Part shown: piece by piece, positions 56,281-64,000 of the stretch
How the letters are laid out: each line of letters starts with the position of its first letter
How positions within the stretch are numbered: position 1 is the stretch's first letter
From: Plutella xylostella
Lineage: Eukaryota; Arthropoda; Insecta; Lepidoptera; Plutellidae
DNA: 64,000 nt
Assembly: GCF_932276165.1 (NCBI RefSeq)
Contig: NC_064000.1
Span: 1,922,001-1,986,000 of the forward strand
Reading direction: 5' to 3'
Made by a program: the position numbers and the translations under genes
The notes under the pieces: generated by a model
Seen by the model: only the letters and a program-made list of their open reading frames with translations
The model's database searches: none
What the model was told of the DNA's origin: nothing

Positions 56281-56427
56281 GAAGAAGAGCTCCGCGTCTC
56301 CGGGGACCCGAAGTTCGCCCACCTATCGGACGAGCTTCACGTGGAGATCAGCGCCTTCGCCACGCCGGCCGAGGCGCACGCGCGCATCGCCTACGCCCTC
56401 GCCGAGCTGCGCCGCTTCCTCGTGCCG
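56281..56427 (+). CDS. KH-domain (STAR family) RNA-binding protein, exon c
   Basis: 147-bp exon (49 codons, phase 0) between TTCGCAG and GTGAGT, 1146 bp after exon b. It encodes EEELRVSGDPKFAHLSDEL, HVEISAFATPAEAHARIAYA and AELRRFLVP, the third KH strand and final helix leading to the Qua2 linker. The next exon was not found up to 64000. The 3' half of this exon and its donor are repeated 100 bp downstream. Confidence 0.95.
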
Positions 56428-56545
56428 GTGAGTGACGTCACACACACACACCCACACACACACGCCGGCCGAGGCGCACGCGCGCATCGCCTACGCCCTG
56501 GCCGAGCTGCGCCGCTTCCTCGTGCCGGTGAGTGACGTCACACAC
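56361..56545 (+). repeat. 100-bp tandem duplication of exon c end and splice donor
   Basis: Sequence from 56361 recurs at 56461 (CACGCCGGCCGAGGCGCACG...) through the donor GTGAGTGACGTCACACACAC, with one visible base difference (56400 C, 56500 G). Unit length is 100, not a multiple of 3, so use of the second donor at 56528 would extend the exon out of frame. CA repeats lie at both junctions. Confidence 0.93.
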
Positions 56546-56592
56546 ACACACACAGACACACACACACACACACATACACACACACACACACA
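56536..56592 (+). repeat. CA microsatellite
   Basis: CACACA repeats with ACAGACA and ACATACA interruptions after the duplicated donor; a shorter tract lies at 56436-56464. Confidence 0.9.
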
Positions 56593-57024
56593 TATGCCAC
56601 ACTCTATAAATCATAACTACAAGTTACAAACATACATACGCAGCCTTTAGGTAGTCTTTAGTTGAACATAATATTATTATCAAATACTTACCATAAACGT
56701 TTAGCAAAACATTAAATATACGACTACAATGCATGTTTATTCTCCACTACACAACATCAGTTGTAGAAAACTTCAATGCAAGAAAATTCTCAACAGGCGA
56801 TCGCTCAAGCCACTCCACCGACTAAGCTCGAAGCACAATACATTCTAGAACCCACATATTTATTCAACCGTCGCTTCGCCGCCGCGCTTCTCAGAACGAA
56901 CCAATCAAAACGCGGAAGCTGACGATCCAATAAACTGGCTAAGCCAATCTCTTTGAATTTCACGTATACAGGCGATTAAAAATAAATAGGTAAGATCCTG
57001 TGCGGCATAGATAGATAGGCTTTT

Positions 57025-57472
57025 GTGCCAATTTCGCCATAGTCTGTTATCTAACCGACCAGTGCAGCGAGCATAGGATTCGATACTATTTTCGAATCTA
57101 CACGAAGGGTCACTTTTACCAAACGCTAAACGTATTTAAATCAAATTTTAAATACATTTTGTACTAACTGACAGACGTATGACAGGCTACTAAATACGTT
57201 TAGCGTTTGGTGAAATTCCACCTAACATATGGAAAAAACAAATGTCACTTTTGGAACTAACTTTGCCTTACATTTTGACAGTGACAGTTGACGATACGCA
57301 ACGTTAACGGAGGATCGAAACTTCTGCTCACGACTCTGTTATCATTCATCAATTATTTATTTATTTTATAATAATTATACGTCATCTCCATATAAAATTC
57401 ATGACAGATGTGTCAAAAGTCGACCACTGCTCCCTGGTTATGCTCTAACCGACACTGGAGAAATTAGGACTA
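57025..57472. mobile_element. possible family F MITE, expanded
   Basis: GTGCCAATTTCGCCATAGTC followed by TCTAACCGACCAGTG at the left; TGCTCTAACCGACACTGGAGAA and ATTAGGACTAA at the right. The interior has an inverted pair AAACGCTAAACGTATTTA/TAAATACGTTTAGCGTTT (57118-57136 and 57189-57206). Confidence 0.5.
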
Positions 57473-58741
57473 AGGTGCAGTTCCATCCACCAGTCGCATC
57501 ACGCTGTTGCGTGAATCCGTGTCTAGAAGTTGCCAGTTATATCTCCGTGTGTATCGAAAAATAGAAAAAAACATGCACAAAAAATGCATGGACGTACGAG
57601 TACTACGCAGAGTTATGCACTATCGGTAGCGATAACGGTATTTTTTTTTTCCCCAATATTATCATAATTGTGTGTGTTGTGCAACCATCAGTCGGTATCG
57701 GATAACTCTGCTGTTTGAATAAGCCATATAATGTTATTATTTTTAAAAAAATTGGTATTATAACAAAGTAGTCAAAATACCAGCTGCTACACTTTGGTTA
57801 TCCATATACTTAACATGACTTTATTACCAACCATAAAAGCACCTCACACGGTCACACGTAACCTTTAAATTTCCCAACCAATCTGTATTCGACGCAAAGA
57901 GACATTAACTACCATTTCGGAACTTGAAACATCACGGCTTTTAAAAGCAGTTAAAGTAAAGAAGTGATAAAACCGTATCTAAGGAGCATACACCTGCCTA
58001 ACTCGTAAATCCAGTATACTGGGATTTACGAAAGGTGACCAAAATGGCAACATAATAACTAGTGTTAATAGCAAATCTTGTTTTTTTCGTCCACGCAACG
58101 TCTCACATTAATTTATGTGTCAAATTTTGGCTGAAAATTACGAGACTATTAGCTTAGCCATATATGGTGAAATCGAAAAATGCATCAGAATAAATAGTCA
58201 ACTTAAGTGAATCGAACTCTACCTACATGTTATCTGATTTTAGGAGTAAGACACACACTCAAGTCTCTTTTAATAGAGATTTTTACACTCTTGCACTTGC
58301 AATAGTTGAAACAGTGGCATAGAATGTTAAGGGGGAGTTCTATTAATCTTTAGGCCATTAATAAACGCTATCACAGTATGGATTATGTTTCCCGTAATAG
58401 CCTACTGCAGGACACGAATCTCTTTCCAGGACGAAGGGTCTTCTTCTTCTTATCGTGTCGACGACAAACCAACAAAGTCGCTAAATAATACATGCCCAGA
58501 ACTGGGCCACTGATACTGCACCGCTGGTAAAGGTTCTGAGCTCTTCCCGCGTACAGGTGTAGGGACACGCGGGGCATGAAGTAAGGTGCAACATAGTTTG
58601 TGGCGCTTCACACAAGCAGTTCAGATTTTGTGCATCCGTGAATCCCCACCTGACGAAGAGTTATTGTCATAATCTTGACGCTTGGCAGGCGGGTAGGAGA
58701 TATCACACAACAGAAAAAGAACACAGTCAATTCCTAGGCTA
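57473..58741. other. no supported gene
   Basis: A small hairpin TAAATCCCAGTATAC-type lies at 58004-58028. Short ORFs have no features. No downstream KH-gene exon was recognised here. Confidence 0.45.
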
Positions 58742-58822
58742 TCTTCGTTTAAACAAATATCTGCCCGGGAATCGAACCCTGACCTTTGGCACCAGTGGCT
58801 AACCACTACGCCGGTCGTCATG
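58742..58822 (-). repeat. SINE head fragment
   Basis: GACCGGCGTAGTGGTTAGC and AGGGTTCGATTCCCG on the minus strand: A and B boxes of the tRNA-headed SINE with a short deletion between them. Confidence 0.7.
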
Positions 58823-59279
58823 GCAACACCAACACCTTAAGCTCGGGTTTGTAAAAAAATGGCCGAATGTTGTTTTAAATTGGGTTCGTGACTAGAAAAC
58901 AAATTGGCAGCCGTAATCTGTTTAAGCGGAGGCTGTTTCACGTAAATGTTTCTTGAAAAAAAAACACCGAAATGAACCTGTAATTTTATAGATTCACTCG
59001 CCGAATTGCGCGCCCTTTTGGAAACCTGATGCAATCTGTTTTCATTTTGTTATACTTATAGGTACCAGGTATAGGTGCCTACTGTACTCGTATATGGTAT
59101 AGGTAGTTTGTTTTAAGTAACTTCACCAGTTTTCCTGTGGCATTTTTCTATTTATTAATCTACAGTTGTTAACAACTTGTATTTCAGCCAAAAACAGATA
59201 CTTATCGACACATACCCAAAGACTTCGTTGGGGTTGCTTGATGCCCACAACAACGGGGTTGATAGTTAATGTAATGATA

Positions 59280-59397
59280 ATTGATAGAAATTATAGATTG
59301 AAAGACCTGAGAACAAAATATTCTGCCCCGGCCGGGAATCGAACCCGGTACAATACGTATAGCAGTCAGTTTCACAAAGCACTAGGCCGTACGGTCA
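59280..59397 (-). repeat. SINE head fragment
   Basis: Minus strand GACCGTACGGCCTAGTGC and CCGGGTTCGATTCCCGGCC, then CAGAATATTTTGTTCTCAGG. Degenerate copy. Confidence 0.65.
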
Positions 59398-60127
59398 TCA
59401 TACTTGTCTTTGCTATTTTTCTAAAAAAACACTCACAAAGTTTTCATGTTTCGAGTTTAATCTAAAATTTTCAACTAAAAACCAGGCTCTGCTGTAAAGT
59501 AGGAAAAAAAATACAAAATGTTTTCTCACAAGAGCGCTTATATTTCAGGTCGCTTGCATCTTAGCCGCAATTTTACCTTACGCCTTCTTCATTCTACATT
59601 TTTCCTAGCGTTTTTATCTGCCACGTACTCAACTAGATGGCGCTGCCTTAAGTGAAACTCTCGAGATGACATGTCCTGAAGTAAAGTTGTAAAGTTTAAT
59701 AGTAGAAGTAAAACATTCATGTTCCATTGTCGTCGTTGTAAAAGAGGCTGTAAACTAAAAGTGCTAGGACTCTTTTTAGTGTAGTCTGACACATCGGAAG
59801 ATAGTAGTTAGAATGCGAGATGGTTAAATGTACAGGGTGGCAAAAAAACCTGCCTCCCACGGGTAGCACAGTAGAGGTCAGTTTTCTTTGCCCTTTACTG
59901 TACTGTATCCTAACCGTTGCACCGAATACATGAAAACTATGTTAGAAGATAATCAATAAACGGTTTCGTTTCACGAATTTTCTAAAGTCATAGAACAAAA
60001 ATGTGAATGACCCTCAGAGTTAATATCTTTCGGCTTAGTACCTATACATCCTGTATCATCTGTACTACTTTTGCAACTCTGTGTATAACGCCCTTAGGTT
60101 AGCTATATGTTGTATTCCGATGGATAA
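59398..60127. other. no gene; one MITE-like end
   Basis: GTACAGGGTGGCAAAAAAAC at 59830 looks like the left end of a TA-target element, and TACTGTACTGTATCC at 59898 might be its other side. Not certain. Confidence 0.4.
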
Positions 60128-60141
60128 TGTTATCCTAACTG

Positions 60142-60172
<31 letters not shown>

Positions 60173-60330
60173 TACTCTTTCACGCCAAAACTACTGAACG
60201 GATTTGAATGAAATTTGGTATACATATGGTATAGACCCTGGGAAAGAACATAGGCTACTTTTTATCCCGGAATTCCCACGGGAAAACTTTTTAAAGCGAA
60301 GCGAAGCTCGCGGGCAATAGCTAGTGTGTT
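60128..60330 (-). repeat. repeat family A, copy 6
   Basis: Minus-strand copy with an extended (TCTG)n tract at 60140-60172, ending GAAGCGAAGCTCGCGGGCAA. Confidence 0.82.
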
Positions 60331-61188
60331 ATAATTTTTGGTAGCACTGGGTAGGTACTAGGTAAGTACATACATTTATAATTGGTGGCTTTAGAATCGT
60401 CTACTTTGAGCTATTTAATATCCTCATATTTCAGAGAGCATTATCTGTAATCATCTTTCCGCTGAAATATTTTCAGTGTATCCTAGTGAATGGCGTGGCT
60501 TTACAAAAGAGTTGATGGCAGTCTAGATATTCAGCTTACCTATCTAGGCTACCTATGTACCTATATGTTTTGATTCAATCTCCGGTGAGGTAGTTTAGTC
60601 TGAAAGGAAAATGCTACCGTGCTACATTCTCGGCGTATTTACCTGGATTGAGAACTATTTATCGGATTTTATCTAGCACAGGTAGGTTTTGTTGAGATTA
60701 CGACGATCGAAGGGTAGTTACACTCCAACTATTCAGTTTTGACATTAAAGAGTGCGATTTTGCAAAGACTTTTCTATTTATCAGTTATTTACTTACATTT
60801 ACATACATTTTAAAAATAAAATAGCGTTAGGTTAAGTTTTTTTAACGGATTTGTCCTTTGATAAATATAATACATCGATGAAATACGGTCTGTAATAATT
60901 AGTTAAAATCCACTTCCGTTGTCAGGACTTTATAGTTTTACTGTATAATCAAAGTGCTCGGTATTTTACTCTTCTAAGGTTTTACAGACTTTTGCCGGAT
61001 GGTGTCAGGAGGCCTACAACAGAGATGTCTGGATTAAGCATGGCAAGACCTTCGCCCATCAGTGGGACAAAGATACGGCTATAATAAAAAGCTTTTAGTA
61101 AATCTAACTTCTTCTTAGCGTGTAGGAGAGATAAAGTATTTGTAATTCTTGGTGAAAGGGTGTCATTCAAGATTAGTAATTATACACT
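60331..61188. other. mostly unannotated; possible RTE scrap
   Basis: At 60985-61080 the plus strand reads FAGWCQEAYNRDVWIKHGK and FAHQWD, which could be a LINE C-terminus scrap. Nothing else. Confidence 0.4.
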
Positions 61189-61424
61189 ACACTCACGGGC
61201 AAAGAAACAGTTCCACTTACAAAATACTGACACCAAATGACCCCAATTTTTTGAAACATTTGATCGGAAGTTTGACTAAAATCTTTACGTTATTAGTTGA
61301 CAATACTCTAATGCGCCGTTAAATGTACTCAAATATTCCAGACAATACCATTAAGTTATTTTTTTCCGTTTAGGAGTTATTGGTTGTTTTTCTCACTGGA
61401 ACCTTTTCATTGCCTCTGAGTGTA
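61189..61424. mobile_element. repeat family E MITE
   Basis: Ends ACACTCACGGGCAAAGAAAC and CATTGCCTCTGAGTGT, about 236 bp, closely resembling 53943-54174 and 35042-35280 in interior order. Confidence 0.82.
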
Positions 61425-61833
61425 TAAGGCACAGTTGATACGTGCCTTATAGTCTTTCCATGCACCAACTAAATTACGACTAAACTAAAACAAAGGAGAA
61501 ACGTTGTTATTATCGAACCACTTTGACCTCAATGCTTAAGAGCGCACCTTTCTTGGCCTTTGGTCCAAATAATTATATTACGTAGTAGGTATTACAGCAT
61601 TATTAAAAAAGGATCACCGCATTTAACCTTCTGTGGTCATTCACTTGGGACTAATTATAAGAAAATAACATGAACATTAGATTATGAGGGTTAATTAAGC
61701 CCAGCTTCCCTTTATCTGACTGGGCCCAAACAAAGTAATTAGCCTTGTCAGCTTATACTTATCTTTATCTAGAATTTTATTATAACATATTCATTTCAGA
61801 GTAAGCCCCAGTTCAACAAAGTGAGATTGTCAT

Positions 61834-62022
61834 CCCGCGCGCTTCGCTTCGCCTTAAAAAGTTTTCCCGTGGGAATTCCGTGATAAAAAGTAGCCTATAC
61901 ATATATGTTCTTTCCCAGGGTCTAGACCGTATGTATACCAAATTTCATTGAAATCCGTTCAGTAGTTTTGGCGTGAAAGAGTAACAAACAGACAGACAGA
62001 CAGACACAGTTACTTTCGCATT
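61834..62022 (+). repeat. repeat family A, copy 7
   Basis: CCCGCGCGCTTCGCTTCGCC start (the ACTAGCT prefix is lost), CAGACAGACAGACAGACAC tract, TTTCGCATTTA end. Confidence 0.82.
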
Positions 62023-62406
62023 TAAAAAATACATAAGTAGATGGCGCTAGCCATACCATTACAATCTCAAAGATCCTATACGTTTCAATGTTGAAAGTTT
62101 TCAAATAAATACGGGCCTAATCTACACCGTCTTACCTATTGATTTTCTGTATCTTTTCAATACGTTGCGTTCGTTTTCTCGTGTGGAATGATACAATCTG
62201 CATAGATTCCATCGAAGGTCCCAGTCGTGACTCTTTTTACGGCCCCAGGGATCGTAAATATAGGGCTTTAGCTGCCGTAATACTTGGCTAATGGACTTGC
62301 TTTACGATTTTAGAGAATTTCTGTGACACATTTTACTTGCCACCTAGCCATATATTTTACATATGAGCCCCCTTGTACACGTAACGTCTTTGAAAGTGAC
62401 TGGCTA

Positions 62407-62793
62407 TACAGGGTGTCTCAAAAGTGGGTAGTAATAAAGATAGAAATATTAACTCACATTACTTTTATTTATTGTATTCAATTGGATTAGTTTTTATGAA
62501 CCATGCGTAATTCATGCTCGCGGACAAGGTGACGGAAAACATCAGAAAACGCTCAGTCCATAGGCAAGACATGTCATAGACAACTTTCTTCTATTCTGTG
62601 TTACTCCTCAAGACAAGAGTGCGGCCACAAGGCTGTTGTGAATAATTCCTTCTAACAGCAGTAAGTCGAAAGGTCACAGAGTCGCCCACACAGGTCACAC
62701 ACCCACTCAGGGAGTCATTCTAAGAAACTGATGGAAGTTCACAGTGCAAGCTTTTGCTTGTATATACTTTACAGTATACGGATACACCCTGTA
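62407..62793. mobile_element. 387-bp MITE with TACAGGGTGTCTC ends
   Basis: Starts TACAGGGTGTCTCAAAAGTG and ends GGATACACCCTGTA, flanked by TA (62405-62406, 62794-62795). No ORF. Only the outer 14 or so bases are inverted matches. Confidence 0.72.
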
Positions 62794-62859
62794 TAAGGAA
62801 AAAAAAACACTGTAGGACATGGACCCGTAATCTCCACGCTTGGCTGGGCTGAAGATATT

Positions 62860-62998
62860 ACACGATACTTACAAACATTTCACATCCAACACCCGAGAGA
62901 AAATATCTGTTTTTAAACAAATATCTGCCCCAGCCGGGTATGGAACCCGGCATCGTCCGGGCAGCAGTTACCTACAGAGTTGATAACCACTGCGCCAT
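62860..62998 (-). repeat. SINE head fragment
   Basis: Minus-strand tRNA-like head (AATGGCGCAGTGGTTATC and CGGGTTCCATACCCGG) with TATTTTCTCTCGGGTGTTGG. Diverged, next to a full copy at 63008. Confidence 0.65.
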
Positions 62999-63007
62999 TA
63001 GAAAAAA

Positions 63008-63264
63008 AAAACACGCACTCACGCCTTGTACTAATGTACTCCCTTGCGGGGTAGGCAGAGGTGCATTGCTGCACCCACTTTTCGCCAGAGTGTTATGTTA
63101 TTCCCAATGTAATAGGGGGCGGGCCTGTTGCCATTTTACGGGCACATCCAAGACCCGAGAACAAATATCTGTGTTTAAACAAATATCTGCCCCAGCCGGG
63201 AATCGAACCCGGGACCATCGGCTCAGTAGTCAGGTCACTAACCACTACGCCATTCGGTCGTCGC
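63008..63264 (-). repeat. tRNA-headed SINE, full copy
   Basis: Minus strand from GACGACCGAATGGCGTAGTG to GTACAAGGCGTGAGTGCGTG. Preceded on the plus strand by an A run (63001-63010). Confidence 0.87.
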
Positions 63265-64000
63265 AATAAAGGACAGATGTATGTGTACCTTCCAAGTGAA
63301 AGAACGACATTCTAATCAAAGTTTCCATTTTACAATTTGGGCATCATAATAACCGTGAAAATTTTAAGGGACCGTTAAAAACGTTGAAAAAGAACTAATT
63401 CGGTCACTAATTCCTGTTCGCAGGTCAACGCTTTTAAAAACATTATGGTTTTCAATGTTCAAGTTTGAATAGTAAGAATTTAGTTCGTTCGTCTTCATAC
63501 CTTCTTATGAATTATTCCCAATACTTAGTTGTTTTTTTACTTGAAGTAGGTATGTGACACAAGAATTATGTATTGGTAATATGAGCCAATAACTAATACG
63601 GAAATAGGATATAGGCGATAGTAAATTAAATTTAATATTGGATAAATATGATCACAAAATCACACAAAATAATCGCGACCATGTCGACTTTTAAATGGAT
63701 TAAAACTTAATTAGTTTCTGAAACCGCATTCAAATCTGATAATTCATTTTTATTAAATTTCAGAATTAAACATTTTAAGCTAATTATTTTTTGTCTGATA
63801 CGTACATTATATTATACTTACTGAATTACTTATCAATATAGTTTTAATCATGAGATAATGAGTAAATACATTAGGTATATACTCCACACACCCTATGTTG
63901 TAACCGTGGCCCTTCAATTCAAAAACTTTACCCCAAATTTTTCGCTTAGATACTTATGCAACTTTGCTTTAGATACGTCCGTCCCTAATCTCCTTGCAAT
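63265..64000. other. no supported gene
   Basis: AT-rich to the window edge. I looked for a further KH-gene exon (Qua2 region) and did not find one. Confidence 0.45.

Noticed and set aside
56206..56650. 109-, 61- and 72-codon plus ORFs as separate genes
   Set aside because: They are readings through the KH exon, its duplicated end and CA repeats in mixed frames.
57473..64000. next exon of the KH gene
   Set aside because: I looked for Qua2/RG-rich coding with splice sites after exon c and found none I could support.

Overview
This window looks like moth or butterfly (lepidopteran) nuclear DNA. It is AT-rich, has spliceosomal introns, and is full of dispersed repeats of lepidopteran type: tRNA-headed and 5S-headed SINEs, TA-flanked MITEs, RTE and Jockey/CR1-group LINEs, a BEL/Pao LTR element, and a repeat ending in CAGACAGACAG-type tracts that occurs seven times. 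There is no bacterial, organellar or CRISPR signal. The species cannot be named from the sequence alone.

Only one host gene is recognisable. Three plus-strand exons at 44768-44865, 55018-55134 and 56281-56427 encode most of a STAR-type KH RNA-binding domain of the Sam68/KHDRBS/Quaking-related group. They keep frame across canonical GT-AG introns. The first intron (10.2 kb) is packed with transposon debris. The 5' exons and the 3' end of the gene were not found and probably lie outside the window. The second half of the third exon, with its splice donor, is duplicated in tandem inside a CA repeat.

Left part (1-11 kb): a BEL/Pao retrotransposon on the minus strand (1611-10601) has two 242-bp LTRs with no difference between them and 5-bp target duplications. 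It carries gag, protease-RT, RNase H-integrase, and an additional 625-codon envelope-like ORF with a basic cleavage-type site, a following hydrophobic segment and a C-terminal membrane anchor. The coding region is broken by a LINE fragment and by frame changes even though the LTRs are identical.

Middle (11-24 kb): a degenerate minus-strand Jockey/CR1-group LINE is interrupted twice, once by a decayed Tc1/mariner element with tRNA-like sequences near both ends, and once by a 1.76-kb foldback element with arms of about 0.8 kb. Both insertions target TA.

Right-middle (34-43 kb): a short MITE is split by a 5.6-kb LINE with intact ORF1 and 991-codon ORF2, and that LINE is itself split by a poly(A)-tailed RTE fragment with an 8-bp target duplication. 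The remainder is intronic or intergenic sequence with SINEs, MITEs, hairpin elements and truncated LINE tails.
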